Source of the DNA: Trichopria drosophilae
Taxonomy: Eukaryota > Arthropoda > Insecta > Hymenoptera > Diapriidae
Reading direction: 5' to 3'
NCBI GenBank assembly: GCA_030407085.1
Contig: CM059582.1
Coordinates: forward strand, 72,998,501-73,062,500
Length of the DNA: 64,000 nucleotides
In this document: one piece after another, positions 11,797-22,475 of the stretch
Numbering within the stretch: position 1 is the stretch's first letter
Layout: each line of letters begins with the position of its first letter
Notes under the pieces: model-generated
What the model saw: only the letters and a program-made list of their open reading frames with translations
Told to the model about the DNA's origin: nothing
The model's database searches: none
Program-made: the position numbers and the translations under genes

Positions 11797-14700
11797 GTAG
11801 AACATATCCTCGTTGGTGGCTGCCTGTGGACGTGGCGGGATTTAAATTAAAAGCGCTGTTTGATCTCGGAGCAGCCAGAACAGTGATGGGACCCATCGGA
11901 GTCTAGATTGCCTCGGCTCAAGGCGAAATTTTGAGGCCTTTTGGTGAGGATGTTCGGGTCGCAGACGGTCGGTCTACTCAGGTGACTGGCGTTGTGACAC
12001 TTCCAATGGCCATTAAAGGGATAAAGAAAAGGCTCTCTGCGTTAATAATGCCTAGCTTGGAAGCAGATTGCCTACTCGGCGCAGATTTTGCGCGGGAATT
12101 CAACGCCATTTTGCACCCACGCAATAACCACATTAGGATTGAAGGGTTGAATGAACCGGTGGTAGCAGAAGTTGCAGCGCTTTCAACGGAGAATTCCGAA
12201 AAGCCGCAAGTAAGTTTGACCAAACTATCCACAGCTGAAAAGCAAGAACTGACTGAAATGTTGGATAGAGTATTGCCTCATGGCTCGGAAAGCATAGTCT
12301 GTACTACGCTCATTGAGCATGACATCGATATAGGATCCGCCAAACCGATTAAACAAAAATATTATCCGGTTTCTCCAAAGGTGGAAGAAGTCATGCATGA
12401 GCATGTAAGAGAGATGCTGTCAGCAGGAATTGTTGAACCGTCCACTAGCAGTTGGTCTAGCCTGGTCGTACTTGTGAAGAAGGATGGCTCTTTACGATTT
12501 TGTATCGACTTTCGTAAAGTCAACGCGGTTTCGCAGGTAGATGCTTATCCACTTCCTTATATGGATGACATCCTGCGTAAGTTACAAAGAGCCAAATATA
12601 TATCGACCCTGGACCTGAAGAGCGCATATCATCAAATAAAGATGCGTAAAGCCGCAAGGTCGATCACGGTTTTCACAGTACCAGGGATGGGACTCTTTCA
12701 GTTCGTCGGGATGCCTTTTGGCTTATCAGGAGCTCCAGCCACTTTTCAACGGCTACTTGATAGTCTCATTGGTCCCGAACTGGAGCCACATGCATTTTGC
12801 TATCTGGACGATATCATCATCGTCTCAGAGACATTCGCAGATCATTTGCATTGGCTCGAAACAGTCCTTAAAAAGATTCAAGCTGCGGGATTAACTATTA
12901 GCCGCAAAAAGAGTTTATTTTGTCAAAGCGAGGCTAAATATTTAGGGGTGCTGGTAAATGAAACCGGTTTCCGTCCAGATCCGGATAAAATTGCACCCAT
13001 ATAAAATTACCCGCAGCCAAAGAATCTCAAACAAGTACGCCAATTCCTAGGTATGGCTTCCTGGTACAGGAAATTTTTGGAAGGCTTCGCTACTCTAGCA
13101 GAACCGCTAACGAAGCTGACTTGGAAAGATTTCCGGTTTCAATGGTCGGACGCACAACAGCAAGCTTTTGAGTGCTTAAAGAGCCTAATTGTTTCAGCTC
13201 CTGTACTTCAGAGACTAGATTTCTCTAAGGAATTCACCATTGAGACAGACGCCAGTGATACGGGCTAAGGTGCTGTTCTCGTACAAGAGATCGATGGATT
13301 AGAACGCGTTATAGGTTTTGCAAGCCGCGTATTGAGTTCCGCTGAACGGAACTATTCTGTCAGTGAACGGGAATGTTTAGCCGTTATTTGGGCAAAAAAA
13401 AGTATAGGCCATATGTTAAAGGCTATAGATTTAACGTGATCACGGATCACAGTAGCCTGAAGTGGCTGTGCAACTTGCATAATCCAACGGGGCGTCTTGC
13501 TCGTTGGGCACTAAAATTGCAAGGCTACAATTATCATATAGAGCATTGAAAGGGCTCGTTGCACAGTGTGCCAGATGCGTTATCTCGCATTTACGAAGAT
13601 GCTGAAGGAATACCGTTGGCAACTTTGGATGTAAATGTAGACACTCAAGATGAATGGTATCTTTCTCAGAAGCAAAAAGTAATGCAACGACCACATGATT
13701 GCCCGGACTGGAAGATATTGGGAGGTCGTCTATATGTATATCGTCCAGATATGAGAATGGAAGATGTAATATCGGACGAAGATTGCTGGAAGCTGGTGCT
13801 GCCGAAAGGGCAGCGGCGAGCGGTAATGGACGAAAGTCATAACGAACCGACGGCAGGTCATATGGGTCAATTTAAGACTCGAGAACGGGTCCAATTATAT
13901 TATTACTGGCCTACCATACGGCGAGATGTTCGACGATTCGTCAAAAATTACAAAATTCGCCAACAATGCAAAGTATTGCAATCTGCCCCAGCCGGCTTCC
14001 TAGGAACACGTCAACTGGACCATCCCGGCCAAGTAATTTCAAGAGATGTTACTGGACCGCTGCCGAGAACTGCAAGAGGCTACGAATTTGTTTTAATATT
14101 TCAAGATTTGTTCACTCGTTGGATTGAGTGCGTAGCTGTTCGACGAGCAGATGGTCCAACTATTAAAAAGGCATTCCGCGAGCGAATATTATTACGATTT
14201 GGTGCACCTAAAATGTTTTTGTCAGATCGAGGTTCTGAATTTAAAAATAAGGTGATGGATAAATTCCTGAAGGAAGCAGGAATTGCGCAAGAGAAAACCC
14301 CACCTTATCATCCGCAAGCCAATCCTGTTGAACGCGTCAATCGCACTGTAAAAACGATGATCAGGGCGTTTTCCGACGAAAATCATAAGAAATGGGATGT
14401 TCTGCTTAACGAATTTACATTCGCATTTAATACCGCGGTCAATGAATCGACTGGATTCAGTCCGGTCATGTTAGTTTATGGCCGACAACTCGCGCCACCT
14501 AAGTTAAAACGGCGGCAAGAGGAATTGGCGACGGAATTAAAAGAGCCAGACGCCGCGAGGATACGGTGGAACGATAGGCTAAAGCAGTTACCTGAGCTGT
14601 ATGAACAAGTGGCTGAGAACAGCCAAGTGGCACATCAACGGCAAGCTAATTACTATAATGCCAAGCATCGTGACGTACAATACAAAATTGGAGATAGAGT

Positions 14701-14875
14701 CTGGAAAAAGAACCGAATTTTATCATCAGCCGCTCAAGGTATAACTGCCAAACTGGCTCCAAAGTATGTTGGGCCATACACTATTGTAGGGCGACTTGGC
14801 GCGAATATTTATGAATTAGAAGGCGATGAAGGTCAGCCAGGTGGGCCTATGCACGTTATCGATCTTAAGCCCTAG
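11616..14875 (+). pseudogene. pol: pol of gypsy element 1: protease, RT, RNase H, integrase
   Basis: Pol is in the -1 frame relative to gag. Protease: ALFDLGAARTV near 11858, where the D-[ST]-G-A active site is DLGA. RT: KKDGSLRFCIDFRKVN, STLDLKSAYHQI, PFGLSGAPATFQ and catalytic YLDDIIIV near 12805. RNase H: IETDASDTG, ASRVL and, after a frameshift, [11 protein letters not shown]. Integrase: HNEPTAGH but only one of the two zinc Cys (KIRQQC); catalytic SRDVTGPL, LSDRGSEF and a later Glu (VERVNRT), then a GPY-like block (KYVGPYTIVGRL). Inactivating changes: TAG 11904, TAA 13002, TAA 13266, a frameshift at the A8 run 13394-13401, and TGA 13547. Closest clade not determined. Confidence 0.95.
11631..11676 (+). 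promoter_or_regulatory. Candidate -1 ribosomal frameshift site between gag and pol
   Basis: The heptamer GGGAAAC at 11631-11637 is read G-GGA-AAC in the gag frame, the canonical X-XXY-YYZ slippery form. A one-base slip back enters the frame that encodes the protease. Four bases downstream, CAGGGG (11642-11647) can pair with CCCCTG (11671-11676) as a stimulatory stem. It sits just after the zinc knuckle, where gag-pol shifts usually occur. Confidence 0.7.
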
Positions 14876-15020
14876 GAAGAGTTGGAGGAAGACCCTGACG
14901 AAATTCGGCCAATGCCAGAAGAGGCTACAATAGCCGAAGAGGCCACAAGAGCTGAAGAGTCATCGGTAAGAAGTTTGGCCAACCGTTGGCCCAATCCTCC
15001 GTGAACGTAAAACGAGTAAT

Positions 15021-15275
15021 GTGCCGGATAAGACTGTAAGCGCGAACGGGAAGCGCGGGCGAATTCGTACCACGCGCGTCTTTGTACATCGCGAACCGAC
15101 GCCGTCGAGGCGTGAAGAGGAACCGGGGTTGAACGTTTGTCTAGATGAGTCATTACGCGAGGTTAGGAAGCGTGGAAGACCAAAAGGTGCAAAAGCTAAG
15201 CCGTTAGAAGCCAATAGGGCAAACGTAGTTTTAGGTAGGACACGAGCACAAACCCGTATAAAAAACAGATCCTAA
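15021..15275 (+). CDS. Small basic ORF with AT-hook-like motif downstream of integrase
   Basis: This 84-codon ORF follows pol by about 145 bases and lies in a different frame. The product is strongly basic. RKRGRPKGAKAKP near residues 50-62 contains the GRP core of an AT-hook, which binds the minor groove of AT-rich DNA. Between pol's stop and this ORF lies an acidic stretch (EELEEDPDEI and onward) in the pol frame. The two may be the original C-terminal tail of integrase, now split, or a separate small protein. The first is slightly more likely, since some integrases carry chromatin-binding tails. The function is an inference. Confidence 0.5.
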   Translation: MPDKTVSANGKRGRIRTTRVFVHREPTPSRREEEPGLNVCLDESLREVRKRGRPKGAKAKPLEANRANVVLGRTRAQTRIKNRS

Positions 15276-15279
15276 CCGG

Positions 15280-16005
15280 ATGGTATCCCTTTTATTTAGG
15301 AGTAAACATCCAGAACCGATTGTGGAGGAACCTGAGGAGGAGATAAGGCAGATTGCGAACGCAGTATCTGCCTTAGAAATTGAAGAACTCCGGGATGTAG
15401 CCGCGGTCTCTACGCTACAAGTGGCCGATTTGGCCCAATATCGAGTCCTGTGGGAACCCGTACAGGCCAAAATAGAGGAGCTTCGACTACGTTGACGAAG
15501 CCTACAGACGGAAGAAGAGGCAATTTTTGCCCACATCGATTGGCTCATAGAAAAATTTGGAGCTCCATTTCAGACAGCGGTGGGTGAGCGGTACATGCGC
15601 ATACTCACTAATTATAGAGCGGACCTGAAAGAAGCAGAAAAGTTTCGGCGTCAAGCGACGGAGCAGAGGAAGAGGGTCGCTACGCTTGCCGAGCAGCAGC
15701 AAGAGCTGCAACGACAATTTGCCGCATAGCGGGACCGAGCGGTCCAGAAACTGCAAAGAGCTCAAGAAGAGCAGATAAGGGCAAAAGAAGCAGCGCTAGC
15801 TGACTTAAAGGAAGTGGAGGAAGTTGCCGAGTAAATGAGAGCCCTGACTAAGAAGTTAGCTATTGAGCAGGGTCAAGATGTCGGTGAGGCACTGCGAGAG
15901 CAAAGAAGTTGCTATGTCTGTCGACACCCCAATGAATTGAGGGGGGATGAGTGCACGGATCGGCATTTACACCATTTAGTGCCACAAAAGGCTTATCGGC
16001 ACTAA
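15280..16005 (+). pseudogene. Third ORF of gypsy element 1: coiled coil with C-terminal Cys/His cluster
   Basis: One frame runs from ATG 15280 to TAA 16003, about 241 codons, with internal stops at 15493 (TGA), 15727 (TAG) and 15832 (TAA). The predicted product is almost entirely a Glu/Gln/Arg/Leu-rich coiled coil, for example LAEQQQELQRQFAA. It ends with C-x2-C-R-H ... C-x3-H-x2-HH (SCYVCRHP and CTDRHLHH), a possible zinc site. There is no signal peptide or membrane span, so it is not an env gene. It lies where env sits in errantiviruses, just before the polypurine tract. I recognise no family. Frame preservation over the whole length suggests it was a real element gene. Confidence 0.6.
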
Positions 16006-16229
16006 GTTTTGTAATTATGTAGAAGCCCAGAGTGGCCAATGCCTACTACCATGTATGAAAAATAAATTTAGTTTCTAATTGAACGACTTGAAGGTGCTTA
16101 TAATTTTAGTAATAATTGTAGATTTAGTTATTTTCTATGTTTCAGACATTATTTTTATTTTTATTTTTCTTGTTTATCAAATTGGAGACAGTTTGGGGAG
16201 AGCTGGTACGCTCAAACTACCCAGCGTCT

Positions 16230-16241
16230 GGGGAAGGGGAG
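16230..16241 (+). other. Polypurine tract, gypsy element 1
   Basis: GGGGAAGGGGAG directly precedes the TGTAACG start of the 3' LTR, as expected for the plus-strand primer. Confidence 0.85.
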
Positions 16242-16242
16242 C

Positions 16243-16374
16243 TGTAACGTTTCTGAGCACTTTACAGACCTCCTTCGAGCAGGCAATAATAATGTATTGC
16301 ATGTTGGAATTTGAAGATTAATATGTATGTATTGAAAGTATGATTTCAGCGTATTAGGAGCGAGAGAGCGATTA
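16243..16374 (+). repeat. Truncated 3' LTR of gypsy element 1
   Basis: It matches the first ~130 bases of the 5' LTR at 7930 with about five mismatches and one small gap, then loses similarity after GAGAGCGATTAAG. The remaining ~660 bases, including the terminator signals, are gone. Confidence 0.88.
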
Positions 16375-16862
16375 AGAATTTGTTTAAATTTTAACATGTA
16401 ACACCAATATCATATGACGTTATAAATAGTTATCGACATTGATAGACCAGTGGTACGTGTCGCGCGGGTCGTTGATCACGTAAAGAATCCTTGTTGAGGA
16501 AGAATACATGAATAGGTGACTGCTTGAGATCACCTTGTTTTATGATAATTTATTTATCTTAAAAAAAGTTTTAAAAAGATTAAAATTAAATAATAAACTA
16601 AAAATAAAAATTAAATTTTTGTTTAAATCTCTTATTGTACACTTTGGGAAGCGGTATTTTATAGTATGTACGTTTGCTCTTAATGTCCAAAATCACTCTT
16701 GTTGTGCGGTTATTGTACTCTTATTGTACACTTCTGGAAGCGGCACTTAAGTGTACGTTCTTCTCGTGTACTCTTATCGTAACGTACACGAAGCGTACGT
16801 ACTCTTCATGTACCTTTAATTTCACTCTTACTGTACTCTTCGTGTACGCTTCCATTTTTACC
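16375..16862. other. No gene; diverged GTAC-rich short repeats
   Basis: AT-rich sequence. From about 16630 to 16855 variants of GTACTCTTCGTGTAC and GTACACTT recur at irregular spacing in both orientations. It separates the broken gypsy 3' LTR from the Penelope-like remnant. No coding region is seen. Confidence 0.45.
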
Positions 16863-17774
16863 AGGGAATATAAAATAAGTTGATTTTAGAATTAACGACA
16901 CCATTTTAATGATTTCCTGAGGTGGTATTGTAGAAATCTTATTAATGTTGTCAGTACCTTTTTTTAAACTATCAATAATAAGATCTTGTGGTATGTTTGT
17001 AAAAAGACTAATTACATCAAGTGATAACAGACAATCATCACCAGGAACATTTGTATCCTTAATTTCATTAATTAAAGTCAAAGAATTTTGGCCCTATTTT
17101 CTATTACTCTCAATTACTTTATAAATAATTTTGTGTTAGAATTTATTTATGTTATATATTGGACTTCCTAAAGCGGATATAATAGGTCTCAGATGTTTCT
17201 AAATCAATGTATTTTTTATTAAGCCAATCTTTTATAATGCTTTTTATTTTGTTTTGTGTGTTGTTAGTTAGGTCTTTTTTTATTCTAGTATAAGTATTGC
17301 TGTCAATTAATAATTGTTCCACTTTACTGATATAATCATTTTTTGTTATAATAACAGAAATATTACTTTTATCAGCCTTAGTTAAGTACAGATCATATTT
17401 CTTAATACATTTCCTTATTTCAACAATTTCTTTTGAAGATTTCTTATGTTCAGGTAAACTATTTTTTGTGCACTTGATAGCATGAACAATTTTATCTAAA
17501 TAGCTAAATTATAACTAAATTCCATTTATCAGATGGAACATAATATAAACTTGTTTAAAAAATACTAATGAGATCGACAGTGGGGAGTACATTTTTAGTT
17601 GGTGAAACACAGAATTTTGATCGCCGCTCAATTAATTTATCTAGATGTTCCGGAATAGCAACATCCGTCAAATGGACAGACCAATTATTATTGTTATTGT
17701 CAGCTGCAGTATTCATCACTCCGTTAGAAGTTCTATTTATGTTTTTAAATTTTTTATTAGAGTCTAAAACATTG
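16863..17774 (-). pseudogene. Penelope-like element reverse transcriptase, C-terminal fragment
   Basis: Reading on the minus strand from 17774 downward, pieces in several frames match the Penelope RT plan: KFCVSPTKNVLPTVDLIS, then LTKADKSNISVIITKNDY near 17400, then LLSLDVISLFTNIP near 17020 with the first catalytic Asp. The sequence ends at about 16863 just after STYFIFPG, before the later RT motifs and the GIY-YIG endonuclease, both absent. Penelope elements are retroelements with a telomerase-like RT. Stops and frameshifts show this is dead. The N-terminal part lies beyond the inserted transposon, at 20691-21170. Confidence 0.82.
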
Positions 17775-17921
17775 CACGGTGTTCTTAAAGAAATTTGAAT
17801 AAAATAACCTTGCACCCCAAAACTATCGATGAGAAGTGAATTCTGCTAACGTATAGAAACAAACCACGTTGCAAAGAAAATCGAAAAAGATAAATTTTTT
17901 TAGATAAGTTCATTTCTTTCT
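17775..17921 (+). repeat. Left terminal inverted repeat of the Chapaev-like element
   Basis: About 145 bp that pair with 20545-20690 in inverted orientation. The repeat includes the blocks GCACCCCAAAACTATCGATG and AAACAAACCACGTTG. Confidence 0.85.
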
Positions 17922-18136
17922 TTTTTTTATTGTTTTCCAAAACTTATTTATATGCAATTAGTAGTTGAAGTATATGTATAACCCATATATATTTCAGTTT
18001 CGCATACAAGTTATGGCTGACTTCCAAGCCTTGTTTATTTACAATGTTTCGCTACAAAGCTTATAAATAAACAAGGCGCACGAAAGTAGACGCTATTATG
18101 AGGACCAGTTGTTAAATCATTAGTATCGGATGAGTT

Positions 18137-20378
18137 TTGGCGCCGATTGCGGTCAGTACAAGAGATTTTTGTTCTTCATCTTTGACATTAGTGAAAATGC
18201 GTACTGTTGTAGAGAAAATATATCACTCACCAACAGACGAAGAGAATAGAAAAAGAGTTTGCTTACTGTGTCTGTGCTCACATAAAGTGTTAATTCCCAT
18301 AAAAGGTAAGTTGAAAGACAAAGTAGAATCAACAGTTAACTGCACCAACATTGTTGTATGTACTACATGTTACCGTAAACTTCATTGTAAAGAAAGTGAG
18401 AAAAATTTTATTTTGCCAGATTATTCGAAATTCATTTTTCGAAAAACTAGATCAAATAATAATGAAGTTCAGTGCATTTGTTATTTATGTTCTTTAATTA
18501 GAAGCCGCAAATAAAAATTAAACAATAAAATAAAACAAAGTGTTAAAAATGTACATAAAAGATGCAACAGATGTTTTTCAATAATTGCTAAAGGTGTTTT
18601 CCATAATTGCATAAAAAATCAATACAAAAATGTGAAGGAAGTTGTCCTCGGTAATCTAAGCGATAAGGAAAAAGATCATGTAGCTGCATCTTTATTAAAA
18701 ACGAAAATCAACAATGATAAACAAAAAGGCAAAATAAAAAAAAATGTTTTGTTACTTTCTCAAGATAAAGGAGCTCCGTTAAGAGTAGCTCTTCAACGCA
18801 AAGAAAAAAATAAAAGTGAAACAAACCCAATTTCAGTCCAAGAAGTTGCAGAATTACAAAATAACTTCAATTTCAGTTTGAGAAAAACTAAAGGAGTTTT
18901 GTCAAGTCTACAAAAAGTGACAGGAAATAGAAAAATATTTGAACCGAATGTACTTGACAAATTAATTGAATAGAATCATGCTCTTGATGATTATTTTACA
19001 GTAGAAAGTTGTGAATTTATTCATTCAAAAGGAAAGCACGAAAATGTTTGTTTCACCTACACACTGGAAAATGACACCGGAAAATGACTGTTGTCAAATA
19101 AATGTGTGGTGTATTGTCAAGATGTAAAAGGTCTTATAAATTATGTAAAAGTCCAAAGGCAATTAATAGATTTTCATTCTAAAATTGGATTAGATGGAGG
19201 GGGGAGGCTTTTTAAAAATATGTTTATCGATACAATCAGTAACAAATAATATCACAGATAAGACTGGTCAGTTTGTAAAACAGCTATTGCTGTGGCTTGC
19301 CCTTTGGCATTTTTGTATTATTTATATCCTGTATTGTTTTTGTAATTGCCAATAAAGACGTGATTATTATTATTATTATTATAAGAACAATAATTCCAAG
19401 AGCAATAGAATTTTGTGTAACAAAAAAGTGTTCAAAGATTGTGGCGTGAAGAAAATTTTCCTTATAGCTGTAGTTCCAAACATTCAATAAAATTATTACA
19501 ACATTAATCTATTATGGCAAAAAATGAAATTGAGTGAATTGATTGAAGAATTTGATGCCACTATTTCGACTGATCTAAAATTGGCTAACTTGATGTGTGG
19601 ACTCATGGCTCATTCAAGTAAATTTCCATGCACGTGGTGTTTGGCAGATTCAAGTTACTTGCATACTAAAGGTGTCGATAGGACAACTGATCAAATAATT
19701 GAAAATTATCATAAATATGTTGAAGACGGAGCTGCTCCAAAACTTGCAAAAAATTATAAAAATTGTGTCCACATACCAGTTTTTCATGAAGTTTCAAATA
19801 AAGACATATTACAGTTGATACCTCCTCCAGAATTGCACCTTATGTTAGGATCAGTTAATACCTTAGTGAATCATATGTTCCAAAATGAAGTGTGCAAAGT
19901 ATATGCTGACCAGTGGATTAAGGGCTGTGGTGTGCAAAGAGAAGTCACACATAACGTCACTGCATTTACAGACAATTCATGCCAAACTTTACTAAATAAA
20001 ATTGATTTATTACGATCTCAAAGTAGTATAGAGTGTTTAAAATATATACAATTGCTCATGGATTTAAAAGACGTGGTCAGCAAGTGTTTCGGGAATGAAT
20101 TAAAATTGGGTTATGAAAGAAGCATTGACAAGTTTCGTAAAAACTTTTTATCCACAGAACTTTCGGTCACTCCTAAGGTACATGCCATATTTTTTCATGT
20201 GTTAGACTTTTGCAAGAACAACAATACCAGCCTATGGTTTCATAGTGAACAAGCCGTGGAAAGTATTCATAACGAATTCAACGAGTTATGGTCAAATTAT
20301 AAAATCAATCAAAACCATGAAGAATATGAAACTCATCTCCTGAAAGCAGTTCAGCAATTCAACAGCCGTCATATATGA
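18137..20378 (+). pseudogene. Transposase-like gene of the Chapaev-like element (broken)
   Basis: A long coding region is split by stops at 18512, 18971 and 19085, a frameshift at the G run near 19198-19206, and a retroposed insertion at about 19265-19382. The N-terminus (18190-18600) is Cys-rich with several C-x2-C pairs (CLLCLC, CTTC, CYLC, RCNRC) and may bind zinc. The C-terminal part (19524-20378, 284 codons) has a CTWC block, LIPPPELHLMLG, a VTPKVHAIFFHV block and HSEQAVESIHNEF. I recall similar proteins in cnidarian and insect transposons. Whether these blocks form an RNase-H-like DDE core is not clear by eye. The position within matching inverted repeats supports a transposase role. 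Confidence 0.7.
19275..19382 (+). mobile_element. Short LINE 3' tail inserted in the transposase gene
   Basis: This ~110 bp segment interrupts the transposase frame. It ends with CAATAAAGACGTG followed by about six ATT trinucleotides, the usual look of a 5'-truncated LINE 3' end with a simple-repeat tail. Coding sequence resumes right after the ATT run, in another frame. The exact 5' edge and target duplication are not resolved. Confidence 0.5.
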
Positions 20379-20544
20379 ATGTATTATTTTATAAAATAAT
20401 AAATATTATTTCACGGTTCAAGAATAATCTTCATTGTATTTATTGAAAAAATATATAAAATAATATATAAATATATAAATATATAAGCAAAATATAAATA
20501 CTTCAATTGCATATAACATAAGTATTGGAAAAAAATAAAAAAAA

Positions 20545-20690
20545 GGAAGAAATGAACTTATCTAAAAAAATGTATCTTTTTCGATATTCTTTTCAACGTG
20601 GTTTGTTTCTATACGTTAGCAAAAGTCACTTCTCATCGATAGTTTTGGGGTGCAGGGCTGTTTTATTCAAATTTTTTTAAGAACACCGTG
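20545..20690 (-). repeat. Right terminal inverted repeat of the Chapaev-like element
   Basis: Inverse of 17775-17921 with scattered mismatches. It ends in CACCGTG followed by the ATTG target duplication. Confidence 0.85.
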
Positions 20691-21170
20691 ATTGCGGTTG
20701 ATGTTTTAAAATTTTCGTTTCAGTATATTTTTAGTTTTCTTCACCGTTGTAATTCTTCTGGTATTTTGTATCTTGAGAAACTCAGTGAGAATTTCAGTTG
20801 TTAAAGAACCCTTTAGATTAGTTAAAAGCTCATACTTGCCATATCTTAATTGTCTAATTAGTAAAAACAGGTCTTCAATTTCAAGATTCTGGGTGTCAAG
20901 TAGAAAATTTTTGTTGATTTTATCAAATCGTTCTTTCGTTTTTTGAACAAAAAAATATGCTGTTCTTTTGTATGTCCTTTCAAGATGGAATGTAAGAACT
21001 TGTTGTAGATGCAAACATCTTGTAAGAAATCGAAGACGTTCGCATGTCGATATGTGACCCATTTAAGATTGGTTCCAGCTCAATCAATTTAGCCACTAAT
21101 TTGGTATTGTCCTGCCGTACATTAAAAAGTTTACTTTTAAAATTAGGAACATTTTTAAACACTTTGACAT
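20691..21170 (-). pseudogene. Penelope-like element, N-terminal fragment
   Basis: This is the upstream half of the Penelope ORF split by the DNA transposon. It reads on the minus strand through 20706-21062 (118 codons, with TCERLRFLTRCLHLQQVL and a charged helical region) and, after a frameshift, 20980-21162. Penelope ORFs carry such a helical, poorly conserved N-terminal region ahead of the RT. The frame crosses the ATTG junction into the segment at 17774, which makes the assignment firm despite low motif content. At least one stop and one frameshift are present. Confidence 0.7.
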
Positions 21171-21920
21171 AACTTTAACTAATAAATCACTGGAAAAAGA
21201 ACATTGGCCATAAGGAGAACATTGCTCCTTAACGAGAGGAATCAACTTCGGTCGATCGAAAGGAGGATCGTCCTGAAGGGACGATTCGAGGTTCGTATTT
21301 GAACGATGGCTGCTGAACAAGAAGAGATGACGAGGGTGATAAAATTAACAAATTGGTTTGGAGGTAAAATTTAATTTATTATTATTTTTTTTTAGTTTGC
21401 CGGTCTCTACACTGAAAAAAGTGTATTTTATCAGTTGCTATCTCTTGGCTTTTAAAAAGTGTATTATAGCCCTTAAAAGAAATATTATAACTAGTAAAAT
21501 CCTCCGTCTTTCAGCATTTGTTTTTGACAGGTTATACGAAACTGTATTAAACTCTCCTATTTTAAAAGAATGTTTTATTATGACTAAAAGAAGGCATTTT
21601 TAATATTTTAATTTGCTAGATAAATTTCCATAAACAAAAATTGCTTTTAGTTAAAGAGAAAAGGCTAAAATAAACTGACATATTGGTTAGAATAATCTAA
21701 AATCTTCGTATTTTAACAGGTAATAGAAAGATGGCAATCCCTATGCGTAAAATACTGTCTTTTACGGGGCATAAGAATTCTAATACTGGGTAAAAAACAC
21801 TTTTCTCTGTGTATACTCCTGTATTGTAATTTTGTTCTTGAGGTATGGAGAGGATTCAGAGAAAGGGTCAAGCTGAGAGGAAGGTGTGGTTACGGGAAGT
21901 GTGGTTGAGGAAGGTGGGAC
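21171..21920. other. No gene recognised
   Basis: Mostly AT-rich. A short open stretch at 21358-21603 resembles nothing known and has no supporting signal. The last ~80 bases before the Transib-like element are purine-rich (AGAGGAAGGTG type). Confidence 0.4.
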
Positions 21921-21925
21921 CGTCG

Positions 21926-22475
21926 CACAGTATTTCCTCGGGCACTTCTGGCGGCAAAGGTATCACCCCCCGCTTATTCTTAACCGATTTTAACTTTTTT
22001 TTTTTTTAAATGCTCATGAATGTCAGTACTATAAGAATCGTTCACTTGCTTTTTGGTATATTTGTTTGTTAATTAACAATTCGCTTATTCAGATGTTGAT
22101 AGATGTAATTGTACAAATGCTGCGTGTTGCATACGTGCATATATCAAACGAACTTGAATGGGAAACAGCTGAAATACGTTACCCGGGGGTTTTTGGGGTC
22201 GCTGATCACGAATCTGGTCTGATTTTTTCAAAATTCAAAATGGCGGATCCAATATGGCGGACCGAAATGCAAAATGTTACTTGATCGAGATGAAATATGC
22301 TACTCGGGGGTTTTTGGGGTCGCTGGTCACGAATCTGGCCTCAAATTTTTCAAAATTCAAAATGTCAGATCCAAGATGGCGGAACGAAATACAAAATGGT
22401 ACTTAATGTAAGCGAAACTGGGCACTTGTTGGTTTTCAAGGTCGCTGTTCATGATTCTGTCCTCAGATTTTTAAA
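21926..22475 (+). repeat. Left terminal inverted arm of the Transib-like element with subrepeats
   Basis: The arm pairs with 33010-33690. After a ~270 bp unique terminal part come subrepeats of roughly 108-125 bp, each with a GGTTTTTGGGGTCGCTG block, a CACGAATCTGG block and a CAAAATGGCGGATCC-type block. They continue into the first tandem unit, at about 22190, 22305, 22428, 22553 and 22657. Short ORFs here (22066-22284, 22297-22527) are repeat artefacts. Confidence 0.8.

Larger units (their letters stand above)
7930..16374 (+). mobile_element. Ty3/gypsy LTR retrotransposon 1 (inactivated)
   Basis: The order 5' LTR, PBS, leader, gag, protease, RT, RNase H, integrase, two extra 3' ORFs, polypurine tract and start of the 3' LTR is that of a Ty3/gypsy element. 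The first ~130 bases of the two LTRs align with about five mismatches and one small gap. The 3' LTR is then lost, so the element cannot complete a transposition cycle. Gag and pol each carry several in-frame stops, and pol has one homopolymer frameshift, yet domains are otherwise readable. This suggests moderate age. No chromodomain or env with membrane segments was seen. Confidence 0.93.
17775..20690 (+). mobile_element. Chapaev-like (CMC) DNA transposon inserted in the Penelope remnant
   Basis: The ends CACGGTGTTCTTAAA... at 17775 and its inverse at 20690 begin about 145 bp terminal inverted repeats with good identity. The flanks are ATTG at 17771-17774 and 20691-20694, a 4 bp target duplication. 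Reading the Penelope frame across the two flanks, minus this element and one ATTG, restores continuity, which confirms the boundaries. CAC termini with a 4 bp duplication are typical of Chapaev in the CMC superfamily, hence the name, but other families with 4 bp duplications remain possible. It carries one broken transposase-like gene. Confidence 0.7.

Noticed and set aside
15280..16005. Possible env gene of gypsy element 1
   Set aside because: No signal peptide, membrane segment or fusion-protein motif; it is coiled coil with a Cys/His end.
19363..19382. ATT microsatellite as an independent feature
   Set aside because: Better explained as the tail of the retroposed LINE fragment.
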